The notes under the pieces were generated by a model. That model saw only the letters and a program-made list of their open reading frames with translations. It did not search any database and had not been told where the DNA came from. A stretch of 64,000 nucleotides of DNA. It comes from JADFNB01 sp036397455. GTDB lineage: Bacteria > Gemmatimonadota > Gemmatimonadetes > Gemmatimonadales > GWC2-71-9. Numbering within the stretch: position 1 is the stretch's first letter; each line of letters starts with the position of its first letter. The position numbers were made by a program, and so were the translations under genes. Location: NCBI GenBank assembly GCA_036397455.1, contig DASWIX010000041.1:62001-126000 (forward strand). Direction: 5' to 3'. Positions 43,026-51,187 of this stretch are shown piece after piece.

Positions 43026-45560
43026 TCATTCGTATCGAAGTGCGTGCATCGGATCCATCCGCACGGCTCGGACGGCTGGCACCAGCGCGGCGAGGCACGC
43101 CACGCACGCGAGCAGGACCGTCGTCCAGAGGAACGTCGCGGCATCGGTCGGGGTGACGCCGAACAAGAACGCGGTGAGCGCACGGCCGCCAACGAGCGCA
43201 ATCGTGGCTCCGAGGAACAGTCCACCGCCGATCGGCCAGAGAAGCTGCCGGCCGATCAACCCGATCACATCGGCCGGTCGCGCGCCGAGCGCCAGGCGCA
43301 GCCCGAACTCGCGCGTGCGCTGCGCGACCGCGTACGAGACGACGCCGTAGATCCCGACGGCGGACAACAGCAGGGCCAGACCGGCAAGGACGGCGAGCAA
43401 GGCGCGTCCCATACGCTGCGGCATCAAGACCCCGGCGACGCGCTCATTGAGCGTCGCCACGTCGTAGACCGGTACCGCCGGGTCGATCTCGCGTACCAGT
43501 GCGCGCAGCGTGCCCGCCATCGCCGCCGGTGCGCCCGCGGTGCGCAGTTGAATCGTCATCGCATCGCCCGCGGCGGCACCGAGGTGCTGGTGCAGCGGCA
43601 GATAGACGTACAGCGCATCCCGCTCGCCGACCGACGTGTACTTGGCGTCACCGACCACGCCGACGACGGTAAAGAACCGGCCGTCTGGTCCGGCGAAGTT
43701 GAACTGGTGACCGATGGCGCGCTCGTCCGGCCAGAACCGTCGCGCCATGGCCGCGTTGATGACCGCCACCGGCACCTCGCCGGCGCGGTCCGCCGCACCC
43801 ACCACCCGTCCGTCCACGAGGCGCATCCCGAGTGTCGCGAAGTAGTCCGGTCCGACGCGGGCGAGCGTCACGCGCGGGACCTCGACCGCCTCGGCGGTGC
43901 CGCGCAGGTACACGCTGCCGACGCCGAGTCCCGCCTCGCCGAACGGCGTCGAGCTGACGGTCGCCGCTTGCACACCCGGCAGGGCGGCGGCCTGCTCGAT
44001 CACCCGATCGTAGAACGTGCCGGCCTGCGGTTCCTCGTAGCCGAGGGCGCCGAGGTCGACCGTCATGGTCAGCACCCGTTCAGGGTCGAACCCGAGATCG
44101 ACGTGCAGCGCGTTGCGGACCGATCGCGCGAACAGCCCGGCACCGACCAACAAGGCGAGGCTGAGCGCGACCTGCCCCGCCACCAATCCGTGCCGCAGGC
44201 GGAGCCCGTGACCGCGTCGCTCATCTCCACCAGTGCTCGCCTTGAGCCCGCTCACCAGGTCGGCACGTCCCACGGCCCGCGCCGGCGCCAGCCCGAACGC
44301 CAGCGCCGTCACTACCGACAACAGCGCCGCGCCTGCCAACACGCGAAGATCGAGGCGCAGGTCGAGCTGGTCGATCGGAATGCCGCCGGGCAGGTTGAAC
44401 GAGCCGAGCAGCTCGGTGGTCCATTGCGCCACGGCGAGACCAACCAGTCCACCCACAGCCGCGAGCAGCAGGCTCTCGAGGGCCAGCAATCGCACGAGAT
44501 GGGCCCGACTCCCGCCGACAGCGGCGCGCACCGCCAGCTCGCGGCGCCGCCCGGCGGTCCGCGACAGGAACAGGTTCGCCACGTTGGCTGCGCCGATCAG
44601 CAGCACGAAACCCACCGTCCCGAACAGGGCCCAGAGGAAAAGCACCGCGTCGCCGCGGGACGAGAGCGGGGCGGCGGCCGTCACCGCCGGCACCACCGTG
44701 ACCGACAGGTCGCGATTGGTTTCCGGATACGCGGTGGCGAGTCGCTGGGCGATGTCGCGCAACTGCGTCTGGCCCTGGGCAAAGCTGACGCCCGGCGCCA
44801 ACCGGCCGACCACCTGCCACAAGCCGATCCGGCGACCGCTGCGTTGTGCGGTGTAGTCGACCGCGTCGAACGATGCGAAAAACCCGGTCGCGACCCGAGG
44901 GTACGTGGCCATCGGGACCCACAGGTCGGCGCTGCTCGTGAGTGACAGACCGGTGAACCGTCTCGGCGCCACACCGACGACCGCGAACGTGGTGCCGTTG
45001 ATGCGGAATGTCTTCCCAAGCACGTCCGCGTCGCCGCCGAACTCCCGCTGCCAGAGCCCCCACCCGACGACGGCCGCCGGCACCTCGCCCGGAACCACGA
45101 TCTCCTCGGACAAGAACCCGCGGCCGAACACGGGGCGCACCCCCACGACGTCGAAGTAGTTGTCCGAGGCCAGTGCGGTCGATACTACCTCGGTGCGATC
45201 GCCGAAGGTCACGGGAAGGTCCCATTGGAGGTAGGCCGCGAGCCCTGACACCGCGGTGGCATCGCGCCGGAAGTCGACGTAGTCGGAATAGACGAACGAG
45301 CGGTATGGGTTGCGCTGGTTGGCGCCGAACACCGCCACCAGCCGGTCGGCGGCGGGAACCGGCAGCGGCGTGAGCAACGTGGCGTCGATCAGCGACATGA
45401 TCGCGGTGGTGGCACCGATGCCGAGCGCGAGCGTGACGATGGTGGGGACCGCAAACCCCGGTGCACGACGCAAGCCACGGAAGGCGTGGCGCGCGTCGCG
45501 TGCCACCGCCGCGATCGCGGTCACCAGACGCGTTCCCGTTCGCTCAGCGGATGCGAACAC
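43026..45560 (-). CDS. ADOP-family duplicated ABC permease
   Basis: This 844-aa permease starts at GTG 45560, overlapping the end of the adaptor gene by 17 bp; later starts are possible but the coupled one is likely. It has the doubled MacB_PCD/FtsX plan with FtsX motifs FVLLIGAANVANLFLSRTAG, VRAAVGGSRAHLV, VGIYGVVSYAVAQRTREFG and LRLALGARPADVIGL, ending AVRMDPMHALRYE. Position next to the HlyD-type adaptor suggests it is the main membrane partner. The export substrate is unknown. Confidence 0.92.
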   Translation of the reverse strand: MFASAERTGTRLVTAIAAVARDARHAFRGLRRAPGFAVPTIVTLALGIGATTAIMSLIDATLLTPLPVPAADRLVAVFGANQRNPYRSFVYSDYVDFRRDATAVSGLAAYLQWDLPVTFGDRTEVVSTALASDNYFDVVGVRPVFGRGFLSEEIVVPGEVPAAVVGWGLWQREFGGDADVLGKTFRINGTTFAVVGVAPRRFTGLSLTSSADLWVPMATYPRVATGFFASFDAVDYTAQRSGRRIGLWQVVGRLAPGVSFAQGQTQLRDIAQRLATAYPETNRDLSVTVVPAVTAAAPLSSRGDAVLFLWALFGTVGFVLLIGAANVANLFLSRTAGRRRELAVRAAVGGSRAHLVRLLALESLLLAAVGGLVGLAVAQWTTELLGSFNLPGGIPIDQLDLRLDLRVLAGAALLSVVTALAFGLAPARAVGRADLVSGLKASTGGDERRGHGLRLRHGLVAGQVALSLALLVGAGLFARSVRNALHVDLGFDPERVLTMTVDLGALGYEEPQAGTFYDRVIEQAAALPGVQAATVSSTPFGEAGLGVGSVYLRGTAEAVEVPRVTLARVGPDYFATLGMRLVDGRVVGAADRAGEVPVAVINAAMARRFWPDERAIGHQFNFAGPDGRFFTVVGVVGDAKYTSVGERDALYVYLPLHQHLGAAAGDAMTIQLRTAGAPAAMAGTLRALVREIDPAVPVYDVATLNERVAGVLMPQRMGRALLAVLAGLALLLSAVGIYGVVSYAVAQRTREFGLRLALGARPADVIGLIGRQLLWPIGGGLFLGATIALVGGRALTAFLFGVTPTDAATFLWTTVLLACVACLAALVPAVRAVRMDPMHALRYE

Positions 45561-46794
45561 GATCGGTGTTGTCGTACTGGGACATGTCCGACAGAATCAC
45601 CACGTCGCCGAGGTCGAGCCCGCCCAGGATTTGTACCGCGTTCACGCTCGTGCGGCCCAGGCGGACCTGCACCCGCTCGGCGAACGCGCCGTCGTCCACG
45701 AACGTGAACAGCCCCACCGTGCTGTTCGCCTGGCCGAACGTGGGGCGGCCGGTGTACAGCGCGTCTTCCAACCGCGCGATCTCGATGATGCCGTCCACAC
45801 TCAGGTCGGGGCGCGCGCCGCGCGGCAGCGAGTCGACCAGCAGCGCCACGTCAATGGACACGGTCCCGTTCTGTACCGAGGGGTCGATCCGCACGACGCG
45901 ACCTGGAATCGTGTCGGCGCGCGTATCGACCATCACCGACAGTCCCAGCACCACGTCGCGCGCCTGGACCTCCGGCACGCGGAGCACCGCCTTGAGACGT
46001 TCGGGCTGGACCACCCGGGCAAGCGTCGTGCCCGGCGTCACCCACTGTCCTTCCTCGAGCGGCATATCCTGCAGCACGCCGCGCGTCCCGGCCTTCACCA
46101 CCATCGACGCGAGCCGCGTCCGCTGGAAACTCACGATGGCCCGCATCCGCTCGACCTGACTCTCCTGCGTTTCGAGTTGGGCGCCCATCGACTCGGTCAT
46201 CACCCGCAAGCGACTTTCCTCGATTCGCACGCGGGTTTCGAGTTCGAGCGCGCGTTCGCGCGCACCCTGGACCTCGAAATCGGACATCAGGTTATTCTGC
46301 GCGAGCGACTCCGCCGCCATCGCCGTGCGCCGCGCCTCGGCGAACTGGGTCCGGATCGTCGCCACCACGCCTTCCTGATTGAGCCGGTTCGTCTCCAGCG
46401 ACGCCCGAAGATTCACTCGTTCCGACAGCGCCTGGGTGAGTTGTCGCTCGGCCTCGAGCGCTTCGAGCTGGACGTCCGGGTTGCTCATCTCCAGCAACAC
46501 CGTGCCGGAATCGACCTCGGTTCCCGGCATGATGCGTTTCCGCTCGATGCGGCCCGCGGTGAGCGCCGACACGAATCGGATCTGCTCCGGCACGAGGGTA
46601 CCCGGTGCACGGACCTGAATCAGCATCGTGCCGCGCACGACGTCGCCGGTGAAGATCGCCGCACGCTCAACGGACGGCGCGGCCGGATCGAGTCCGCTGA
46701 TGGCGACGGTAACCAACACGACCGCCAACACGATCCCCGCCGCGTAGCCGATCGCCTTTTTCTTCTTGTTCTTGGGTGGGCGCGGAATGTCCAC
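45544..46794 (-). CDS. HlyD/MacA-type periplasmic adaptor
   Basis: The 416-aa protein is read from GTG 46794 (VDIPRPPKNKKKK). A start further out at 46833 falls inside the -12 element of the sigma-54 promoter and so cannot be on the mRNA. A single membrane helix (AIGYAAGIVLAVVLVTVAI) is followed by the lipoyl-like and hairpin regions: GTLVPEQIRFVSALTAGRIE, then coiled-coil helices with QLTQALSERVNLRASLETNR and ESMGAQLETQESQVERMRAI. Beta-barrel strands follow to the end (GGLDLGDVVILSDMSQYDNT). Such adaptors link inner-membrane permeases to an outer-membrane channel. No TolC-type gene lies in the operon. Confidence 0.9.
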   Translation of the reverse strand: MDIPRPPKNKKKKAIGYAAGIVLAVVLVTVAISGLDPAAPSVERAAIFTGDVVRGTMLIQVRAPGTLVPEQIRFVSALTAGRIERKRIMPGTEVDSGTVLLEMSNPDVQLEALEAERQLTQALSERVNLRASLETNRLNQEGVVATIRTQFAEARRTAMAAESLAQNNLMSDFEVQGARERALELETRVRIEESRLRVMTESMGAQLETQESQVERMRAIVSFQRTRLASMVVKAGTRGVLQDMPLEEGQWVTPGTTLARVVQPERLKAVLRVPEVQARDVVLGLSVMVDTRADTIPGRVVRIDPSVQNGTVSIDVALLVDSLPRGARPDLSVDGIIEIARLEDALYTGRPTFGQANSTVGLFTFVDDGAFAERVQVRLGRTSVNAVQILGGLDLGDVVILSDMSQYDNTDRVRIR

Positions 46795-46831
46795 GGCCTG
46801 AGTCTCTCTGGCAGAATGTCTCCTATGAGAC

Positions 46832-46849
46832 AAGCACGGCGCGTGCCAG
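46832..46849 (-). promoter_or_regulatory. Sigma-54 (-24/-12) promoter of the 13-kb efflux operon
   Basis: The minus strand reads CTGGCACGCGCCGTGCTT. GG (-24) and GC (-12) are at the required spacing, and the -24 half TGGCACG is the exact consensus. Transcription should start near 46822, about 28 bases before the GTG at 46794. The operon encodes an NtrC-type activator, which fits. Confidence 0.75.
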
Positions 46850-46932
46850 GTTTAGACAGGGATTCAAGTCATTGCGAAACAACGGCTTGGCACCAGCGGT
46901 TCAGGCGGAAACGGACGCGAGGGCATCGTTCG

Positions 46933-46985
46933 TGGGACCGTGGTGTCCCATTACCGAACAGGTGCAACTGCGAGTGTCGCACTCG
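46933..46985. promoter_or_regulatory. Candidate enhancer sites for the NtrC-type regulator
   Basis: TGGGAC-CGTGGT-GTCCCA (46933-46950) is a perfect interrupted palindrome about 85-100 bp upstream of the sigma-54 promoter, the usual place for activator binding. A second palindrome, CGAGTG-TCG-CACTCG, is at 46971-46985. Which one, if either, the regulator binds is not known. Confidence 0.5.
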
Positions 46986-47036
46986 GGTGCAGCGCGGCAA
47001 AACAGATCGCCGATAAACGCCGCGTCAACCGCGGCT

Positions 47037-47083
47037 CATAGGCCAGGGAGGAGTTAGACCTCCGACCTCACGCTTATCAGGCG
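47037..47083 (-). repeat. Partial tRNA-Ile copy, far attachment site of a decayed island
   Basis: This 47-bp sequence matches 48918-48964, the 3' part of tRNA-Ile from the anticodon loop through the acceptor stem, with three mismatches (two in the T-loop, one at the acceptor end) and in the same orientation. The match stops in the anticodon stem, as usual for integrase crossover sites in tRNA genes. Confidence 0.85.
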
Positions 47084-47215
47084 GTTCGGTGAAGGGGTCG
47101 GATTCCGGTAACTGTTCGGATTGCAAGATGATTCCCCACGATCTGCACGGAATCCATATCTACGATTCCGAGAGGTTCACGGCGCGAAGTGGCACGGGAA
47201 GTGGTACCAACCGTT
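47084..47215. other. Non-coding stretch inside the island
   Basis: No gene or clear regulatory site is seen between the partial tRNA copy and the first gene remnant. Confidence 0.4.
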
Positions 47216-47424
47216 TTAGGGCCTGTCCGTGCAGGGCGATTGGTCGTCGTCATCGGGTATCCGCACACTCTCGGGCGGAACCTCGACAATCCGGCCGCCC
47301 TGGCGGAGGACGAGTGGCACCCCCGGCCGCCGGTGACGTCGTATCCCGCCATCTCCATTGCGGTATCAATGGCTGTCCCGTCTCGGAGGATCGCGGCGAT
47401 GTCTTTGGGCGCGTCGTCCAACAC
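47216..47424 (-). pseudogene. Small gene remnant, frameshifted, family unknown
   Basis: On the minus strand one frame reads DIAAILRDGTAIDTAMEMAG and another, further on, RPGVPLVLRQGGRIVEVPPE, SVRIPDDD with a stop at 47216. Joined by a frameshift near 47340 they resemble small proteins with an Ala-rich helix and a PVAVWRDGRVVWIPPEE-like strand pair found beside toxin-antitoxin genes in several phyla. No start with a ribosome site is visible. Confidence 0.45.
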
Positions 47425-47437
47425 TGGCCCGCCTACC

Positions 47438-47659
47438 CTACTGCCCCGCGGACGCGAGAAGGTCTTCCAGCACGATCGTTGGCCGATCAGGCCTTTCAAA
47501 TAGGCGGCTCGCGCCGAGCACTTCGATTCCCACGAGCTTCTCGCCGTGCGCGAAATCCAGCGCGATGTCGCTCGTGAGGCGCACGACTCGGCACTCGTGG
47601 TCGCCTTCCAGGAGGCGGATATAGAGGGCGTCCGCCTCTTTATCGTACTTGATCTTCAT
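47438..47659 (-). CDS. DUF2283 family small protein
   Basis: The 73-aa protein MKIKYDKEADALYIRLLEGD is the classic DUF2283 opening, followed by SDIALDFAHGEKLVGIEVLG, also typical. The C-terminal tail (RPDRPTIVLEDLLASAGQ) is slightly longer than usual. DUF2283 genes often sit next to DUF4258 genes and the pair is suspected to form a toxin-antitoxin-like unit. Here the start overlaps the end of the DUF4258 gene by 4 bp (ATGA). This gene is intact while its partner is broken. Confidence 0.85.
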   Translation of the reverse strand: MKIKYDKEADALYIRLLEGDHECRVVRLTSDIALDFAHGEKLVGIEVLGASRLFERPDRPTIVLEDLLASAGQ

Positions 47660-47947
47660 CGCGCCTCCCCTTCCTGGAAGTAGGACGTGTACACGGTGAT
47701 GACGACGAAGCGTTCGGGTTCCTCAGCCACGACCGGAGCGACCTGCTGCACACCGTAATACTTGCTGTCCCATTCCCGCTTGAACTCCAGATTGAGCCTG
47801 AACAAAGATAAGCCTCGTTGGGCAGGGTTCGCGCTGCCCCACGCGGATTGCTTCCCGAACATCTGCCTCCGTCGCTCCCCGCTCTCGCATGCGCTCCTGC
47901 GCGTGAAGCGTAAAGCCGACCGGTTTCGAGGCAGCCGGCTCGGTCAC
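47656..47947 (-). pseudogene. DUF4258 gene with +1 frameshift
   Basis: GTG 47947 opens VGFTLHAQERMRERGATEAD VREAIRVGQREP, the DUF4258 helix-turn motif, then leaves frame. In the next frame the expected continuation appears: RGLSLFRLNLEFKREWDSKY YGVQQVAPVVAEEPERFVVI TVYTSYF, ending at 47656. One extra base in the C-run near 47824-47828 explains the break. DUF4258 has a RelE-like fold, so it would be the toxin side of a DUF4258/DUF2283 pair. Confidence 0.8.
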
Positions 47948-48051
47948 GGGCGCACCACCCCTTGGATGATGAGGCCGTCCGGCGCGACGGACCGGTCGGG
48001 CACCGCGAATCTGCCCCCGTCACCCGTGTGGTCAATGTAGAGGAGGTGCAT
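47944..48051 (-). pseudogene. N-terminal fragment of a DUF3800-like gene
   Basis: ATG 48051 with GGAG seven bases upstream encodes MHLLYIDHTGDGGRF and 20 more residues before TGA 47944. MHLLYIDxSGD is the hallmark start of DUF3800 proteins (RNase H-like, linked to defence and mobile DNA), which are over 200 aa. The rest of the family is absent. Its stop overlaps the DUF4258 start as GTGA, which may keep coupling. Confidence 0.55.
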
Positions 48052-48264
48052 GGAACGACTCCAGATACGCCGCCCGGATGGGCAAAAAAAGGGCGACGGG
48101 GATCCTCGAGCCGCCTAAACGGGCAACTCCCCAGCCGCCGCTGCAAACAATGGGCACCGCTTCGCGACCTGTCAACGCTGGCAACGGCTACGCCGTTCCC
48201 GAGAGCCAGGTCCCGGATGGGGAGACTGGTCCCCGACGGGCCAGGTGAATCTGCTGTACGCGCG
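48052..48264. other. Non-coding stretch inside the island
   Basis: About 210 bp with an A7 run (48086-48092) and no supported gene. It may hold the deleted body of the DUF3800 and DUF499 genes' junction. Confidence 0.35.
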
Positions 48265-48588
48265 TTAAGTCGTTGTGCTGCAAGGAATTGAGATCAGACA
48301 GTCCCAGTCCCGACATTCGAGCACCGGAACCGGGCTCAAGTCCGTGCTCAGGCGGATGGTGGCTCCGCCCTCCTCAGCCTTGGCCAGGCGCCTGAACACG
48401 GCCTGGACGATCGTTTTCAGATCCTGGGCATGGTGCGTGTTCTCGAAGAACGTGCGCGGATCGGCATACACGTTGGGTGTGCGCGCGTCCTCCACGATCA
48501 GGTCGCCGAAATCGGCTCCGAAGATAGCGTCTTCGAGGTCGCCCTCGAGGACGTCGCGGCGGGGCTTGGAACCGGTCAGTACACCCAT
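48265..48588 (-). pseudogene. N-terminal fragment of a DUF499-type ATPase
   Basis: ATG 48588 encodes PRRDVLEGDLEDAIFGADFG DLIVED, then YADPRTFFENTHHAQDLKTI VQAVFRRLAKAEEGGATIRL ST, the conserved beginning of DUF499 proteins, where the next residues are normally a GFGGGKTH Walker A loop. Here the homology is lost right at that point (DLSPVPVLECRDW) and the frame closes at 107 aa, against roughly 1000 in the family. DUF499 ATPases are found in restriction-like defence loci with DUF1156 methylases. This is a remnant. Confidence 0.65.
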
Positions 48589-48628
48589 GAGAGAAGCACT
48601 CCTGGCAACTCATCGTGGCAAGGCAGCT

Positions 48629-48913
48629 TCACCAATCCAGCCAACATAGCCCCTCGGTGCGACAGACGGGGAAACCGCTCAGCTCCGACGTCCTGTGCCC
48701 GGGCGCGAACTCCACGAGCACGTCCACATCGCTGTCAGGCCGGAAATCAGGACGCAAAACCGAGCCGAACAGCGCGAGCCGCCGAGCATGATGCCGCCCG
48801 CACAGGTCGGCCAACCGCTCCCGGTCAATGTCAGTGCTGAAAAGAGAAGCCCGCCACGGCGCACCGATAGCGGGCTCGACTTCAATCTGCAATCTCAAAT
48901 CTTCAATCTGCAA
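48629..48913 (-). pseudogene. MNT-type nucleotidyltransferase, truncated
   Basis: The frame encodes DIDRERLADLCGRHHARRLA LFGSVLRPDFRPDSDVDVLVEF, with the GSx10DxD signature of MntA-like minimal nucleotidyltransferases, the antitoxin side of HEPN/MNT modules. Downstream, TSELSGFPVCRTEGLCWLDW is not family-like, so the C-terminus is lost. No HepT partner remains. The upstream end has only a TTG start within AATCTGCAA-type repeats adjacent to the tRNA, so the native start may also be gone. Confidence 0.6.
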
Positions 48914-48919
48914 GCTTCA

Positions 48920-48993
<74 letters not shown>

Positions 48994-49042
48994 TTGCGGG
49001 CCCGTAATGTAGGCGCCTGAGTCGACCTTCTCCACCCCCGCC

Positions 49043-49273
49043 CTAGTCCCAGTCGGCCCCACGCCGACCAGGCCGCCCGTCATCCGAGTCGAGGTCGTCC
49101 TCGTATTCGTCGTATTCTTCGTCTTTGTCCTCGTCCTCGTCCTCGTCGTCTTCGTCTTCGTCTTCGTCCAACTCGTCGTCTTCCTCGAAGTCGTCGAAGT
49201 CATCGGTGTCATCATCGTCATCGAGTCGCGCGGTGACGGGGCTCAACGGTGGCGACGATTGCCAGGGCAACAT
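49043..49273 (-). CDS. Small highly acidic protein
   Basis: The 76-aa protein starts at ATG 49273 with GGGAGG just upstream, a strong ribosome site. From residue 17 on it is almost only Asp and Glu (LDDDDDTDDFDDFEEDDELD and similar), with a short tail GRPGRRGADWD. The composition indicates an unstructured polyanion, possibly a chaperone-like or nucleic-acid-mimic tail. It lies 20 bp after typA, same strand, and may be co-transcribed. No family is recognised. Low-complexity coding makes it less certain than its ribosome site suggests. Confidence 0.6.
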   Translation of the reverse strand: MLPWQSSPPLSPVTARLDDDDDTDDFDDFEEDDELDEDEDEDDEDEDEDKDEEYDEYEDDLDSDDGRPGRRGADWD

Positions 49274-49292
49274 GGATCCTCCCGCACAAGGC

Positions 49293-51140
49293 CTAAGTGA
49301 TGTCCGCCCCGCGATGAGCCGCGCGGGCGGTTTTCCTCCGTTCCGTGGGATCGAGCTGGCGCTTGCGCAGCCGGATTGCGGCGGGCGTTACCTCGATCAA
49401 TTCGTCCCCCTCGATGTACTCCAGCGCGAGCTCTAACGTGATATCCCGGGGCGGCTCGAGCCTGATCATCTCGTCAGTGGACGTCGTCCGGATGTTGGAA
49501 AGTTTCTTCTCCTTGGTGATGTTCACGTCCATGTCGCCCGGCCGCGCGTTCTCCCCCACGACCATGCCCGCGTAGACCGGGTCCCCGGGTCTCACAAACA
49601 TCGAGGCGCGTTCCTGGAGATTGAATATCGAATACCCCACCGCCGCGCCATCCCGATCGGCCACCAACACCCCACGGTTCCGTCCGGCTACCGGACCCGC
49701 CCATTCCCCGTACTCCAGGAACCGATGGTGCATGATTCCATCGCCCCGCGTATCCGTCAAGAAGTCCGACCGATATCCGAAGAGCCCACGGGCCGGAACC
49801 CGGAACCGCATGCGGGTTTTGGACGTCCCGACCGGCCGCAGTTCGACCACCTCGCCACGCCGCGGACCCAGCTTCTCGATCACCGTCCCGACCATGTCCT
49901 CGGGTACCTCGACCACCAGATCCTCGAACGGTTCGAGCCGCTCCCCACCGGGTCCCTGGCGCATAATGACCCGGGGCCGGCTGACCTGGAACTCGTACCC
50001 CTCCCGCCGCATCGTCTCCATCAGGATCGCCAGGTGCAACTCGCCGCGGCCGGACACCGTCAACGTGTCGGGGCGGTCGGTTTCCTCGACCCGCAGCGAC
50101 ACGTTGCGCTCGAGTTCCCTGAACAGGCGTTCGCGCACCTGGCGTGACGTCACGAACTTGCCCACGCGACCCGAGAACGGCGAGTTGTTCACCGAAAAAT
50201 CGACCGAAATGGTCGGCTCTTCCACCGCGATCCCCAACAGCCGGTCGGGATGGGCGGGATCCGTGACCGTCTGACCGATCTCGATCCCCTCCAGGCCCGC
50301 GAGCGCCACGATCTCCCCCGCGCCGGCATGGTCGATCTCGATCCGCTGCAACCCGTCGAAGCCGTAGAGTTGCGCCACCCGCCGGCCGACCGCCTCATCG
50401 GCGTCGATCCGACCCGGCGCCCCCAACGGGAGCAACAAGACATCTTGCCCAACCTGAACCGTTCCGCTCTCCACCCGCCCGATCGCGATCCGACCGACGT
50501 ACGTGGAATAGTCGATGGTGGATATCAGCATCTGGAACGGCCCGCCCACGTCTCCGGGCGGACCGGGGACGGTTTCGATGATGGTCTCGAACAGGGGAGT
50601 GAGATCGGTCCGCACCTCATCGAGCTCCCGCGACGCCACGCCGTCTCGACCGGAGGCGTAGAGAAACGGCGCATCGAGTTGTTGCTCCGACGCGTCCAAC
50701 TCGATGAACAGGTCGAGTACCTCGTCGTGGACCTCGAGCGGGCGCGCGTCCGCTCGGTCGATCTTGTTGATCACGACGATCGGCTGCAGCCCCAACTCCA
50801 ACGCCTTGCGGGTGACGAACCGGGTCTGGGGCATGGGGCCTTCGGCGGCGTCCACCAGCACCAGGACACCCTCCACCATTCGCAGGATGCGCTCGACCTC
50901 ACCGCCGAAGTCGGCATGGCCCGGCGTATCGACGATGTTGATCTTGGTCCCGCGCCAGGTCACCGCCGTGTTCTTGGACAGGATCGTAATGCCCCGCTCC
51001 TTCTCGAGCGGGTTGGAATCCATCACCCGGTCCACCACCGCCTGATTGGCGCGGAACACGCCAGCCTGTCGCAGCATCTTGTCGACCAGGGTCGTCTTGC
51101 CGTGATCGACGTGCGCGATAATCGCGATGTTTCGAATCAA
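49293..51140 (-). CDS. typA: Translational GTPase TypA/BipA
   Basis: The 615-aa protein has all GTPase motifs: G1 AHVDHGKTTL, the switch I threonine in KERGITI, G3 DTPGHADF and G4 NKID, followed by the EF-G-like domains II, III and V and the TypA-specific C-terminal domain (GDPVYAGMVVGENARPGDMD VNITKEKKLSNIR). Length is normal. TypA binds the ribosome and is needed for assembly and cold or stress adaptation. It starts with MIRNIAIIAH at ATG 51140. The gene lies in a minus-strand housekeeping block. Confidence 0.96.
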   Translation of the reverse strand: MIRNIAIIAHVDHGKTTLVDKMLRQAGVFRANQAVVDRVMDSNPLEKERGITILSKNTAVTWRGTKINIVDTPGHADFGGEVERILRMVEGVLVLVDAAEGPMPQTRFVTRKALELGLQPIVVINKIDRADARPLEVHDEVLDLFIELDASEQQLDAPFLYASGRDGVASRELDEVRTDLTPLFETIIETVPGPPGDVGGPFQMLISTIDYSTYVGRIAIGRVESGTVQVGQDVLLLPLGAPGRIDADEAVGRRVAQLYGFDGLQRIEIDHAGAGEIVALAGLEGIEIGQTVTDPAHPDRLLGIAVEEPTISVDFSVNNSPFSGRVGKFVTSRQVRERLFRELERNVSLRVEETDRPDTLTVSGRGELHLAILMETMRREGYEFQVSRPRVIMRQGPGGERLEPFEDLVVEVPEDMVGTVIEKLGPRRGEVVELRPVGTSKTRMRFRVPARGLFGYRSDFLTDTRGDGIMHHRFLEYGEWAGPVAGRNRGVLVADRDGAAVGYSIFNLQERASMFVRPGDPVYAGMVVGENARPGDMDVNITKEKKLSNIRTTSTDEMIRLEPPRDITLELALEYIEGDELIEVTPAAIRLRKRQLDPTERRKTARAAHRGADIT

Positions 51141-51187
51141 AGGTTCGTAAGGCTTTCAGCGCCGTCGAGCGGCGCACCCGGGTCGGT

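Noticed and set aside
47040..47085. A second functional tRNA-Ile
   Set aside because: Only the 3' half is present; the 5' acceptor strand and D-arm are missing and the T-loop is altered.
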